Of a DNA stretch of 64,000 nucleotides, positions 36,284 to 49,060 are shown one piece after another. The notes under the pieces were generated by a model. That model had not been told where the DNA came from and did no database searches. It saw only the letters and a list, made by a program, of their open reading frames with translations. A program made the position numbers and the translations under genes. Source of the DNA: Pyrus communis (taxonomy: Eukaryota > Streptophyta > Magnoliopsida > Rosales > Rosaceae); assembly GCF_963583255.1 (NCBI RefSeq), contig NC_084813.1, positions 15,947,799 to 16,011,798 on the forward strand, written 5' to 3'. The number at the start of each line of letters is the position of its first letter. The stretch's first letter is position 1.

Positions 36284-37434
36284 ACCTGAGACATGGAAGG
36301 AAGACTGAACTTGGAGTCGAAGAGCGAACAACGCTGTTTGAGCCTCGCATAAGACGGCATGTCGTTTGGGCTTAATCGTTTAGCGGATAAGGTAAAAATA
36401 TTACAAACCGTCTATTTATGTGTTATAATTGATTGATTAAGAAAAATTATTTTTAATCATTTTCTTTTAAATAATAAAAGTTTATAATATGATTGATTTT
36501 GATTATAGCACAAAGTTCTATGAATTGATCACAAAGCAGTTTTTGTAATGCAATCTCTTGATAATTGGAACCGGATGACCAACACAAACTGGCGAGTTAT
36601 AATCAAAATGAGTCGCTACTGTTTTTTTTTTCTCCCTTTGATAATAAAATAAGGAAAAACTAAGTGCACGTTACACAATTTTTATCACTAATTTTGTTTT
36701 GTGTTGTAGGGGCATTAGAGGAAATTAGAGAAGATTTAAATAGCTAGTAAGGTTAAGTAATCCCAATAACACAAAAATGTTTGTAATACAAGGAGTCAGA
36801 TTGATGACACCACATTTGATCCCGACTATATGGGCATTGAATCTTAATCCTATTGAAATAGAAAGGTGAAAGGGAGCTGGGAGTTCACTGCCGCTTTCAA
36901 ATTTAGGCCAGGCGTTGTTTGTAATCTCTCTCTCCTCTCTTTCGCTCCTATTGCATTTGAGTTTTCCTCTTTTTCTCTGTTCTGTTGATTTAATTTGGGG
37001 TTAAATTGTTGAACTTTGGTTAAATTGGAATGTGGGTTTAATTGGGTTTCCCTTTGTTTGTTGATTTGATTTTGGTAGAATGCCATGTAGATTTTCAGGC
37101 CTTTACGGCCACTTTGGGTCTAACAAAGGTAATAATCTTATTCATCATTCCACAAGCTTCATTTTGAATGCCTAGAAATTTTTGAAATTGAAAACATGAT
37201 GGGGTTTTGGTTTTAGTTTGAAATAGTATTTGGCTGCAGTGAAAAATCTAGTTTTGGGTGAAATGAAAATAAAATGTTTTTTTCTTGACAAAGATTGAGC
37301 TTTATTACCAAATGGGCTTACTTTAATTCCAGCCTTTAAGATTATACAACATCTTAATTTTGTTGCATTTGTTCAATTTTAGGAGTAAGTGAATGCTGAT
37401 TTAGGATAATTTTAATAACTTTTAGGGAAATATT
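36284..37434. other. intergenic region, possible orphan gene leader
   Basis: Mostly AT-rich. Around 36860-37131 the plus strand looks like a gene leader: a CT-rich stretch, then ATGCCATGTAGATTTTCAGG (37080-37099), a short open frame and a GTAATA donor-like site at 37129. No following exon was recognised before the solo LTR inserted at 37435. It could be a truncated gene, a decoupled alternative first exon, or chance. Confidence 0.3.
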
Positions 37435-39329
37435 TGACACACCCCAACCTAAATCAAGGCACGCTGCCGGTCACGTGAAGGTGACGTAGCCATGTGCGCA
37501 GTGCGGAAGTGATAGTGTTAGAAAAATATGGATAAATAAAAGCCAACTAGCTAATTTACACTAGACTAGCATATTAGTGCCAGTGAAACTGCTTAGTGTG
37601 TAAATACACACACATAACTAGAGCGTAGATATCAGAATGCAGTCAAGAAGTCTAATTACTAATTATACAGATCATAAAAGAAACCCTACACTGGTGGATG
37701 TCTGTCAGAACCGCCATGAAGTCCTCGTGAGCCACCAACATGAACTTCTATCTAGAACCTGGAAAGGCTCAAAACAGAAAGTATGAGTGGGCAAAAACAA
37801 AACTTTTTAAAACCATTTCTCTTTCCAAAAATATAATAACCCCTCACCGTAAAACCCGTAATATTTCCCAGAAATAGTACCATATACGTATATAATAACC
37901 TTGCTCGAAAGTAACAAGAATCGGATATATGCCATGTCAATCATCTCAACCATAAATAAGTAAGCCAGGTGGAATGAATCAATGTAAAATAAATATATCA
38001 GCCGGAGTCACTACGTGACCTGTATGGCTAAGTCCATAACTCATCAGTCAAGTCTTGCACACAAGTCGAAACCATCAAATGTGGTTTGTATGACAGGCTA
38101 GGTGTAAATGAATACGCTCAAGTGCTGCGATCACGTGAAGACTGTGCGAAGTATCGCAAGTCACCTACGAGTCGGAACCACCTAATGTGGCATGTATGAC
38201 AGGCTAGCACCTGCCTTGGATCCAAGGTGAGCGTGTGGTGCGGGAGGTGAACGATCACGTGAAGGCTAGGTCCTGGCCTCGGCCGGAGCACTAACACCGG
38301 GGTGTAGGATAATGAGCACTAAATGCATCTAAACATTACCATACACACTGCAATCACTAACATCAATATATACTCACCTGAAGTTTACTTGGGCGTCCGC
38401 TACATCATGCAATAATATGCATATCTATACTAATGCATATACTAAAATGTAATGCAATTGACATGGCATTTAAAAACATAAATCCATTTAAAACAATTTC
38501 TGGGAAACATATATATATATATAGAAAACCAAAAGCCCATTCAGTGGTATGTAGCCGGGCCGTAACCCCCAAGTCTTGCCTGGCTGCGCTCGTCCTCCGG
38601 AAACGTCTCACCTGACGCCATTAAGAATATTTCGTTAAAGTTGACGGAATATGCTCCGTCTTCTCCAGTGATTCGCCGTAATCCTTTGCCGGGCGCTGCT
38701 GCACTCGCCGATTTCTTTCAAAGGTTCTAAAATCAATGGAATATGGTCGGAAAATCTTTCAACCGTCTGTCTAAACCTTCTTAGGTCTCAAAACTAACTA
38801 AAACACCTTCTTAGGTCTCAAAACTAACTAAAACCTTCATGATCGCGTCGGAGAATTTCACACTCTTCACGGGAGCTCGGGTATCTTGAGTTCTGCAAAT
38901 CCTCTCCTCTAACCAAGGGTACGGCTCGACTTGTGAAGTCAAGGGAAGCACGATAGTGTTATCCTTACACTCGATCTGTGAGTGTGTGACGATGTTTTGA
39001 AGGTTAGAGGGTTTAGTCGTACGGACATAAGGAGAGTTCGAGAAAGGAAGAGAGAAACGGGAAGAAGGGCACATGCGTGTGTGTGTATGGCTCATGAAAT
39101 TGGGCAATTTTAAATTGCTTCAAATCCTATTGGGCTGCAAGTTTAGGCTAACCATTTGGTCCAAAAACAACCTTACAATTTTAATTGAACCCAAGAAAGT
39201 AGGAGGTGAAGTAATTGGTCCATTTCCTTAGCCTGCTTATACATCCACCACACATCGCTTCAAGGGCAAAATCGCCATTTCCATGCTTTCGAAGATAAAA
39301 TATTTTTTAATTCGGGACGGGTCGTCACA
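37435..39329. mobile_element. solo LTR, 1.9 kb, with 5 bp target-site duplication
   Basis: The element begins TGACACACCCCAACC and ends GGGTCGTCACA. It is flanked on both sides by ATATT (37430-37434 and 39330-39334). It has no coding domains, primer-binding site or purine tract, so it is best read as a solo LTR left after recombination between the two LTRs of a retrotransposon, probably gypsy-type. A 27 bp unit containing CTTCTTAGGTCTCAAAACTA is doubled at about 38777-38834. Confidence 0.88.
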
Positions 39330-40465
39330 ATATTAGCTTTCTGAAACTCGATAACAATCCAAGTTCATGATGTGCCCATGGCGGTCTGGTTGAATCATAT
39401 AATTGGTAGTACCAATCGCCTTTTTTACCATGATTTATTGGTTAAAGTTAAAACGATTTTAATGTAAACAAGGCGATTGGTACTAGCCCATTTTAACTAA
39501 CCCTTTTAATTTTTTTGATGGTCATCTTTGCAATTCTATTTTAGCAGTGATTGAGATCCTTTAAGCAAAGCTAAACCCTGAAATCTTTGAGATATAAATA
39601 GTAAGCCATGTTTAACAGAGACATTATAGAATGTTTGTGCTGCTTTTTCATGGCCTTTATGTATTCCCAAGTTGCTATGTTTATCTTCTTTCTAGAGTTG
39701 TTCTTCATTCTGATGTAGCCATTTATTACTTGTTTTCACATAAGAAGCAGCATGCTTTCAAGGCTTATAAAGTCATTGTTCCAATTGCTTGAAGTCATTG
39801 TTCCAATTGCTTGGAGTCATTTCACTTACAAGGTATCCATGTATTGGCTCGAAACTTTGCACTTGAAAAACTCATTACAGCTAGAAGGATATATGATCAT
39901 CTTATTTCAAGATATCTTTCTAATCGAAATTGGCCTAACCACAAGTTTCACCCATAGAAAAATTATCTGTGATCGGTTGCACAAAATTTAATTTAAAAAA
40001 AAAACCATTGAGCTATCATGTCCAAAATACTTCCCAAACCATAAAAATCATCTAGAGCAAATGTGCATAGTTTGCAACCATTGTTGCTCAGAAATTTTCT
40101 ATTAATTGAGTAATTTATTTTTAAAAAGGCCCTAACTCATGGTGTTTGAATTAGAGTTGGCAAAATGTAAATGAGATTAGTTTAGGGTGTAGGCTAGAGG
40201 TAAATAGATATGTAAAAAGTGAAATGTTTAATATACCCTTAAATTTAATAGTTTTTAATGGAATGAGGTGAAGTGAGACCAAAAGCGATGAAAATGTCAG
40301 TTTCATGAGGCAAAATGAGACAAAATCAATTTCAAGAGATAAATTAAGACTAAATAGCAGTTTCAAGGACATTTCAATTAATAAGCCAAAATTAGACCGA
40401 TTTAATAGAATAGTGTGTGTGTGTGTGTGTGTGGGCCCTTTATGCAAAGCGATCTCCATTTTTTT
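39330..40465. other. AT-rich spacer with a GT microsatellite
   Basis: No gene was recognised. A GT dinucleotide run of about eleven units lies at about 40412-40433. A 15-base word (TCATTGTTCCAATTGC) is repeated at 39772-39802. Confidence 0.5.
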
Positions 40466-40796
40466 CAAAAAATTGGGGATTAGGTGTGGAGCTCACTCCA
40501 CATCGAACTTCAACGATCTGAACCGTCTATTTTTTAAGTCTCGATTCACAGATCATTCTTGCAAAAATTTAATTCAATCCGAAACTATTTGCCTATTTAA
40601 TGATCAAGATATAATTTCATTGTTTCTTATATAACAAAGTATTCGTTAATTTATTTGAACTTAATTAGATGTCTTAAACATTTCCGATTTGGCTAATATT
40701 TTATAAGGATGATCTATGAGGTACAACTTGAAAAATAGACGGTTCAGATCATTAAAATTTGATGTGGTATGGACTCTAAAACTAATCCTCATTTTT
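40466..40796. mobile_element. MITE with inverted repeats around a GATCTGAACCGTC motif
   Basis: The left arm (ATTGGGGATTAG, CTCCACATC, GATCTGAACCGTCTATTTTT) is matched by the reverse complement of the right arm (AAAAATAGACGGTTCAGATC, GATGTGGTATGGACTC, CTAATCCTCATTTTT). The core between the arms is AT-rich. Confidence 0.75.
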
Positions 40797-40829
40797 ATAA
40801 AAATATAGGAATCCCTTCCCTTAAAGGTT

Positions 40830-40858
40830 TGCTACATATACATACATACATACATACA

Positions 40859-40899
<41 letters not shown>

Positions 40900-40902
40900 A
40901 TA
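40830..40902. repeat. palindromic (CATA)n-(TA)n-(GTAT)n microsatellite
   Basis: A CATA run, a TA run and a GTAT run follow one another and form a near-perfect palindrome. Such a tract can form a cruciform and is prone to length change. Confidence 0.85.
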
Positions 40903-41206
40903 ACCCTGGTTGTTAACTAAAATTCCATGAAATTACTATTTTAACCCCTCCATTAAAACTGAACAAAAATAATATGGGCAATTTAGTAATTACAAAAACA
41001 TAAATTTTGTTATTTTTTACAGTAACTTCATAACTAGGTTAGTATAGCATGCCCTATTTAATTTTTTTTTTTAAATGTTCATCATTATCCCAATTTTCAT
41101 AACTTTTTTTTTTAATTTTTAAAAACGAATCACCTCATAATAAAAAATAAAAAAAATGAAATGAAATGTCCATATAGTGCGTGTGGATATCTGCTAGTAT
41201 ATATTA

Positions 41207-41560
41207 TGATAGATTACCTCATGAACCTTTATAATCAGCTAATGTCTCCCACGAATTTTAATTTTAGCCAATGATCATTTTGAACTTTACAATTAGCCAA
41301 TTTCTCATTTGAACTTTAATTTTATGAATAAAACTAAAAAAAAAAAAAAAATATTATGAAGTGAACTAGCAGAAGAGTAGAAGAAAAAAAAATATTGTCC
41401 ACATTAGGAATAAAATTACCTTTTTACCCTTAAACAATTGTCATGTGCCTTGCACATGACTAGGATGGATGGAAAGTTGGTGATAGACTAAAATTAAAGT
41501 TCAGTGAGAAAATTAATATTCCTTATAAGTTGAGAAGAAAATCAACAAATATCTTTATAT
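41207..41560. mobile_element. foldback-type MITE, first of two related copies
   Basis: The left half has the words CCTCATGAACCTTTATAATC and TGAACTTTAATTTTA. The right half has their inverse (CTAAAATTAAAGTTCAGTGAG and GAAAATCAACAAATATC). The element at 62735-63205 shares the same words and layout, including GGATGGATGGAAA in the centre. Confidence 0.65.
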
Positions 41561-41781
41561 GGTAATAAAAATGGATTTAAGGGGTAAAATGGACATTTCA
41601 AGTCAAGTAAAATAAAAAATATTAATTAAAGTGACATTACATCATCAAATCTATCCAAAACAAAATCCTTTGTGCTCATGTCGGATGGCAAAGAAACCAT
41701 TTTTATACGCGCACAGATTCTGACTGCTCATATCGAGAAAAGCCCACTGGGAACAACCACACCAACGTTTATCCGAACCAA
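41561..41781 (+). promoter_or_regulatory. FLU promoter and leader
   Basis: About 220 bp lie between the MITE and the FLU start codon. The last 100 bases are GC-richer and probably transcribed. No specific element was assigned. Confidence 0.4.
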
Positions 41782-44033
41782 ATGGCAGTGGTAGCCCGTT
41801 TCTCCTGCTGCTTCTTCACCCACCCCAAGAACTTCGGCCGATCTCCGCCGTCTGATCAAATCCCCCTCAACTCCAATCTTTCCGGTGAGTGCTTCCGCGT
41901 GCACCCTTTGTTTCTGCTCACTCCTTAGCTTCTTGCTCGAAATGCCTTCAAATTCTAATGTGAATGTGAATTTCTAGTGCAATTTAGTGACATTGAGTTT
42001 TCAACTTGGGAAATTTTACTTCTTGTTTGGCTATTGAGAAAGTTGAACGAAAAAAACAGAAAAAATTGAAAATTTTTCATTTTGGTTTTCCCTAAATTGA
42101 AATGAATGACTTAAAGCTTGCATGATCGAAGGTATGAGTGGAATGTGAGGAGACAAAGCTTATGGATTTTCGGATTTTTCTTGCATTACCGTAGCGAAAT
42201 ATTGGAATATGTAAATAATCCAAAAAGTTGTTTTTGTTAATTTTCTTGGTTAGTAGTTAGTACATTATTTGTTGCAATGATTGGTTGGGTGTTACTTAAT
42301 TGAAACTGATCTGGATATTGACATGAAGTGTTTTTCATTGTTAGAACCCGGAAAGTTAGCTTCTCTTCCGTTTAAAGTCGAAAAGCTTGTTTCATCGTTT
42401 GGAAATAAATTAGATGGAGTGTGTGAGATCCACCATATGTTGCCAAACTCAAAATGTCAGGTATGATGGTGAGTTCCTGCACCAGATGTTTCTGATTTGG
42501 TTGTGCGTTCAATTTTGGTTGATTCGGGTTTTTCATATTCGTTCGCACCTTACCTACTTTGTAACTTGTGTAAAGGCATTCTATAGATATAATAATGTGA
42601 GAGATGACAACACTAATTGTATTCTGTTGGATTGGTTTTGTCAAAAACATGGTGAGCATATGCATTGTTGTGCTTCGTTCAAGTAATATCCTTGTAATCC
42701 CCCTGTAGGTTGATTTTCATAGATTGATAAATGCATCGTCAGATGCAATGGATTGGGATATACAGTGTTTTTGGATTTGGCTAGTTTCGTGAATATGCAT
42801 GTGTCCAAATTACTATTTTTGCGTTGTTACTTTCTATCCATTATGATCTGATGATCTGTATTCAAAAATGCTTTTTTGTGACTCTCATTTGGAAATTATT
42901 ACTTCTGCAGGGAGACATAAAGTTGAGATTCCCAGCAATGGGACTTCTCCTCGGCAATGCCTTAATGTTGACAACGCCATTGAAAGCTTTGGCAGAAACA
43001 TGTGAGGCTGACAACTCTGGTTTCAGCATGCCTGTACTGCTCTTTGTTGCCCTAGTTGGGGCTACTGTTGGTGGTAAGATTTTACGGGGTTATTAATTAC
43101 CATTAATTCTGGCGTTGATTTATGTGCTTTGCTTTTGAAACTGTTTTAAGCAGTTCTGTTGATTGTATATATGTTTTAACTATATCTTCATATGATACCC
43201 ATATTGAGCAGTTTGTTAATAGTTTAGTGCTTCTATGATAGGCTTGGTTGCTCGGCAAAGGAAAGGAGAATTACAGCGAGTGAATGAACAGTTGCGTCAA
43301 ATCAATCAATCTCTAAGAAGGCAAGCTAAGATTGAGTCATATGCTCCGAGTTTGAGTTATTCGCCAATTGGTGCAAAAGTACTACCAGAGAGTGAGGTGA
43401 TAGTTGATCCGAGGAAGCACGATTTGATTTCTCGACTGAAATCTGGGAAGAATTTTTTGAGAAACCAAGAAACAGAGAAAGCACTCGACGAGTTTAAGAC
43501 TGCGCTTGAGCTTGCCCAAAGTGTGAAGGACCCAATTGAGGAAAAGAAGGCTGCAAGAGGTTTAGGTTCGTCTCTGATCCCCTTTGTTCGTTACTGTCCT
43601 TTTTTTACTTGATATACTAGTTTGCTAAGACAAGAACAAGAGCACATCTTATGCAGCTGCTACTTCTGTCTTCTATCTCCCTGCTAGTTTCGTCTCCTTG
43701 AGCCTTATTTATTAGCTTCAGTATCGACGATGTTCAACAGTTTGCAAGTGTGTTTGTCTAATTATGTTGGCTTCTGTGTTGGAAATCCATTCTGATTTTG
43801 TGCCCTTTAATTGCCATTTGCATCTGTCAGGAGCCTCACTGCAAAGATTGGGCAAGTACCGAGATGCCATTAAATACCACTCTTTGGTTCTGGACATCTC
43901 CAAGCGAGAAGGAGAAGACTCAGGAAACACAGAAGCTTACGGTGCAATTGCTGATTGTTATACTGAGCTTGGTGATCTTGAGCGTGCAGGGAAGTTCTAT
44001 GACAATTATATTGCGAGGTTGGAGTCAGACTGA
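41782..44033 (+). CDS. FLU: FLUORESCENT IN BLUE LIGHT (FLU), chloroplast TPR protein
   Basis: FLU is a negative regulator of tetrapyrrole synthesis. In Arabidopsis it binds glutamyl-tRNA reductase through its TPR domain at the plastid membrane and limits protochlorophyllide in the dark. Five exons (41782-41884, 42345-42460, 42911-43073, 43242-43565, 43831-44033) join to 909 bp, 302 residues. The N terminus MAVVARFSCCFFTHPKNF and the next 70 residues look like a transit peptide. A hydrophobic segment MPVLLFVALVGATVGG lies at about 113-128. A basic, Gln-rich coiled-coil follows (QRKGELQRVNEQLRQINQSL, about 131-150). Then come TPR helices, from LISRLKSGKNFLRNQETEKA to the C-terminal YTELGDLERAGKFYDNYIAR. 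The last TPR is split by the final intron. Its 3' end faces that of the UBP1-type gene about 640 bp away. Confidence 0.93.
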
Positions 44034-44670
44034 ATTAGCTTCATAACCCAAAAGCCTCTCTCTATTAGTTAGAGTTAATATGGAACATCGCGCAAGGGTG
44101 CAAAAGACTTGTCAACAGCACCAGCCTGCAGATCCCGGATTGTTTTGTTTTTGTTTCGTGTTAGAAGTAGTTCGATGCATAATGCCTTTGGTTTATCTGC
44201 CTACTGTCGAACTCCACCTGTCACTGTAGTTTGTAGAAAATCATGAGTTTTGTATGTCACAGGATATATGTTCGATTTGCAATTTGTCCAAGAACATAAA
44301 CTTTCGCACCAGGTAATCGATGAACCCATTAGCGATATTGCGTAATAGCCTTTGGCTAAGAAACAACCGAAGAAGGGAGGTCGGTTTTACTGTTATAATC
44401 AGCGGTAGGCTCGTTGCCAAAACGATAAAGGAAGAGACTGAAAACAAGTGTGGAAAAGCCAACTTCCTCTGATAAATAACCAATCATCATAACAGTCTGA
44501 AAACAGGAGATCATACGTGTTACATATCCACACAGATAGCAAGCACGTAAGGCAGGGTAACAACCCCACCGTCGCCGCTTAAGGGGGAGAATAATAAAAA
44601 AGATTCCTAATGGGGATTATAACTCAGATAACACCAGCATAATGCAGGAAACAGATCATTTAATGTATTA
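44034..44670. other. convergent 3' region between FLU and the UBP1-type gene
   Basis: This stretch holds the 3' UTRs of two genes that point at each other. No other frame or repeat was recognised. Confidence 0.5.
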
Positions 44671-47600
44671 TTACTGGTAGTACATGAGCTGCTGGGCAGC
44701 AGCAACATTCTGGAATCCACCGTCGTATATAGCTTGGCTTGCTCCAGCAGTGCCCATTCCCATTGCTGCCTGCTTAAGGGGATGCTGTCCCTGAGGGTGC
44801 ATGAGGGCATGGACACCAGCCATCTTGCTCATTGCCAGTTGCCGTTCATAGGCCAAAATGTCGGTTGCAGAGAGGCCCTGCAAAGGTGGTGCCGCTACTG
44901 GCGGTGGGAGTGGGTTTGAAACTGTTCCTGGTGGAGTAGGCTTGCTACCCCATGAGCACTACATAATAAACAATCAACAGTCAATGCACACATAGAAAAA
45001 ATAGAAACTTTTACAGTAGATGTACGTATAGGGATCTCTACACGATGTCCCAGTAAGATCAGCCGATCCAGTCCACTACCTTTTGTGTGCCGATAATACT
45101 TGAATTTATAACCTCTCTAAACTAAGCATAGAAGCATACCTTTATTTGTCTACCACACAAGATGGACTGAGTATTTCCCATTTGAATTGCCAGAGTTGCC
45201 TCGGCGTGTGTATTGAATCTCACAAAACCAAAGCCCTTGTCACGCTGCAGCCGAACTTCCTCAATCACTCCAACACCAAGAGCATGAAAATGCCGATGCA
45301 GATCGAGCTGACTGACCTGTAGGAATAAGACCAAATTAATGATACTGGAATTTCTATGATCCACAAGTACTGAAGATATTCATTTGTTCTCCACATAATT
45401 TCCTCTTTCGAGAACTTCAAAACCACAAACTCAAGCTTAAGAAGCAGTCATGGTAGAAAATTCAAACTCAGTTCTGTCACACAAAAAAAACTTGTATATC
45501 AATTCATATCCATGGCATAGCAGAAATTAATGTGTGTGACAGCACATGTTTGCGCGGTGCACAAGAGAGATGAGAAAACTTCTTGCCTCTGGAGCAAGAT
45601 TGCCCACATAAACAGTAGTATACTGAGGGTTGTTCTCCGGAGCCTCACTGTTTGTCGTGTCCTTTCCATCTTCTGCAAAATTAAAACAGAATATGAGTCT
45701 GTCTTAGGCTGAGGACTATGTGAAAAGAACATGTACATGAAATTACTACAAACCAAATTATTTTCCCCTCATTTTCCAGTCAAACTGGACATTACTTCTT
45801 TTGTAAGTTAGCAAAGGAAAAAAAGTTTGATCACAGTGAGCTCACCTGATGAGCCATTTGTTAGTTCCACCACACTTTTAGCATCTGAACTCTGCTTGTC
45901 TTCATTGGCACCAGCACCTTTCATTGCCCAGTTGCAACGTATCTGTCTGCTGCCAAGCCACTTACCTGCATATCACAGACAAAAAGATAGTTCAGAATAA
46001 TGTGAGAAGGAATACAGGTGAATTTTTTTCAACCTTCAATACTTATCCCGCATGCATTTTTTTCAACAAACTTGTCAAAATAGTTTTTAAATAGGAAGAA
46101 CATCATCCTTACCAGTTAAGTCATTGATAGCATTTTGAGCATCCTGAAAAGGTAAATGAGAGTATGATGAGATTCAATTTAGTAACAAATTGACAGACTT
46201 ATTAAGGCAGAGGCTGGGCTCTAAACTATTGACTCTTTAAAAGAAAATTTGAAATTTGACATCGCTATATCAAGCCGTTACCTAAGTTCTCTCACCCTAA
46301 TCCCTTGCATTCAGTTACCAGTCCATCAGAAACTACCATTCAGACTCACAATAGATTATTAATAAAAATGAATTCACCATGCATTCCGAAAGATAACAGA
46401 AGTAAAAAGTTACATAAAAAATACTACCTGTTGGTTTCGGAATGAGACGAACCCAAAGCCTCTTGAACGCCCCGTCTTTTGATCCCACATAACCCTTGCA
46501 TCTCTAAAACCAACAAAAGAATCAAATTAGGCATCTGAAAAACGAATAATGGATTCCAATGTAAGCTTAACAAATGTTAACAGATGAACCTAAAACTTCC
46601 AAGTCTTAACTATTGGTCATCACATGTTTTATTAAAAAAAATGATAAAATTAAGAAAACCTGTGCCTGAGAAGACACTTACGAACAACTGTTATAAACAG
46701 AGAAGCATGCAAATAATGTAGCATCAGTAACCTCAGGGCTCAGATCACCAACAAAAATGTTGAAATGACCTGCACATCAGAAAGACAGTATATAACTAAC
46801 CTAGATGATAAATGCCAAAGCATCATAAAATCGGTTCAAAGAAAGAAAAACGAAAACCAACCTGATGTATCCTCCCTCTGACCACTAGCATAAGCCCAAT
46901 TTACTTTGATAGGCTGCCCAAACCTGAAGATCACATATCAAAGGTTTTAGAGAAAGTACAAATAAAAGCAACCAAAATAACAAGGAGCATAAGTCATATT
47001 TGTACTTACAGATGCCTGCCATTTAGAGACACTATCGCAAGAGCAGCTGATCTACGATCAAAATAGTGAATGAACCCGTAGGATGACTGCAGAAGGCAGA
47101 GAAAACAGAAATTATCAATTATATCATCACCATATGGTTAAATTGAGTTAGGCTCATAGTAAACTAATCAAGTCCAGAAATTTTCATAGGACGAGAGGAT
47201 TGTTGAACAGCGATCAGATAAAAAAAAGGCGAGGACGAACATGTGCACCTTTGCAAACTTACCTTTTCCTTTCTTATAAGTTTGCAATTTTCAACAGCAC
47301 CAGTACTTGCAAAAACTTCTTGAAGAAGTGGTTCTGTCACCTGGGTATGGATGTTCCCAACATACCTGAAAATTTTCAAAGTAGACAAAACTTTAAAACC
47401 AGAAGACAAAAAAGAAATTAAATTAAACCCTACGTAATCACTCTGAACCAGGAAAAAAAAAGGAAAAAGAAAAAAGAAGACAATTTTAGTTGCACATGGT
47501 TAACTTTGTCTGGATTTTTTGGACAGAAAGCATAGCAAGTGAAAGGGTAATTTTGTAATAAGGATGGGTAATTTCAGATACTTGAAAATTACTTTAGGAA

Positions 47601-48828
47601 GATATAGCATGGCTAAGTGAAAAGCAACCATGGAAAAAAATATACCTATCATAAAGCTATTCAATGAAGACAATCAATATCGAGTCATCGACTAAGGGTA
47701 CAAAATGCAGAGAAACATAATAGTTACATAAGCATAGAGGTGAAACAAACAAAAACTTACAATGGAAAGAAGAAAAAAAAAAAATGTCTAGACAAACACT
47801 CACACACTGCGGCAAGTACTTGGATCAAAACCAGGAGGCAGATTTCCACTTGGGATTGGCTCTATCTGCAAAATAAAAATGTGAAAAAGAAAAGAAAATA
47901 AAGGAACCTAAAAAGCCAGAAGCAAAAAATAAAATAAAAACGTAAACCAAACTAAAATCCCTTAGTTATCAACAAGATGAGAACCTAACAACAGAATTCA
48001 CTTAAGTACTTTCACCGGAACCCAACAACGACAAACTAAAATACTAGTGGTCCGTAGTGGAAATAAATGATTATGCAAAACAAAAACATCGTTGGCAGGG
48101 AACTAAAAAGAACCTAAAGCGCAACTCCTGTTAACTTTATCAAAATTCTAAGATAGGGCCAAATGGTTATTTGGTTTACTTCTATATTGAAAACTATTAT
48201 CAGCAACTTACTGGAGGCTTCAAAATCACCACCAACCAAGACACCAATGCACGAAAAAAATAATTTGAAAAACCACACTGTATTAAAACGCTAACAGAGT
48301 CTCCGATTTCTATTTTCCATTCAGTACAACATAAGGATAACAAAACGTCCCAAGATGCCAACAATTCTTCCCCATTTCAGAAATCCGAAAAACGAAAACG
48401 AAAAACTATTTAACCTTATTCAACACCAATCACAAAACCTCCCAAAATGTAACACCCAAGCTTTTTTTCTCCAGCGAGAAGCAATCAAAAAACAAAACTA
48501 TTAAATTTAAAACTTTCCCACAGCAGAAATTTCCCAAAAATCCCATCTTGCGGAATCGGGTAATTCAAAGGAAGAGTAACTCAACTAACCCTACCTTCCG
48601 TACTGCAATCACATACAATGACAATTGGAGCTGGAAATCAAAACCAAAATCGAAATGGAAATCGAACCCGAAAACAGAATCGATGTCAGAGGACGAGAAA
48701 TTAGAACAAGGGCGGACCTGAGGAGGAGCTAAGAGGCCAGGGTGGTAGAGAGGATGCTGCTGTAGAAGAGCCTGCTGCATCAGAGCTTGCTGCTGCTGCT
48801 GTTGCTGCTTCAGCCTCTGGTGCTGCAT
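44671..48828 (-). CDS. oligouridylate-binding protein 1-type, three-RRM RNA-binding protein
   Basis: This is a UBP1-family nuclear RNA-binding protein (TIA-1-like) that binds U-rich pre-mRNA and is linked to splicing, mRNA stability and stress granules. Twelve exons: 48718-48828, 47804-47865, 47263-47365, 47010-47086, 46862-46923, 46682-46769, 46428-46503, 46113-46143, 45846-45965, 45587-45672, 45140-45316 and 44671-44958. They join to 1281 bp, 426 residues. The N terminus [19 protein letters not shown] is a Gln-rich tract. RRM1 begins at [18 protein letters not shown] (about 58), RRM2 at [17 protein letters not shown] (about 140, with RGFGFVSF as RNP1), and RRM3 at [11 protein letters not shown] (about 258, with KGFGFVRF). 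The C terminus ends in a Gln/Ala/Met-rich region with [19 protein letters not shown]. The intron after exon 45587-45672 has a GC donor. UBP1A/B/C cannot be separated by eye. Confidence 0.93.
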
Positions 48829-49060
48829 TTCCTCGCTGATTTTCCGATAAAGTCGGGGTTTTGCCGAGAAATTTGAGGGTTAGGGTTCGAGCAAAGGGCC
48901 TCTATAGAAATAAAAGAGAGACGAGAGAGAGAGAGATGAGGGAGAGAGAGGACTCCTTGCAGGAAGAGAGGAGGAAAAAAATAAGGAGGATCCTAATCTC
49001 TCTCCTCTTCTCTTTTCACCTATTTGAACGGTTACGGTCTAATCACATCAATATTTTATA
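48829..49060 (-). promoter_or_regulatory. leader and promoter of the UBP1-type gene, with GA/CT repeat
   Basis: On the plus strand this is GAGAGAGAGAG-rich (about 48918-48952), so the minus-strand leader is CT-rich, a common plant leader or core-promoter feature. No other element was assigned. Confidence 0.45.

Noticed and set aside
38405..39107. Short frames inside the solo LTR
   Set aside because: They are on both strands, show no domain, and lie within a clearly delimited LTR.
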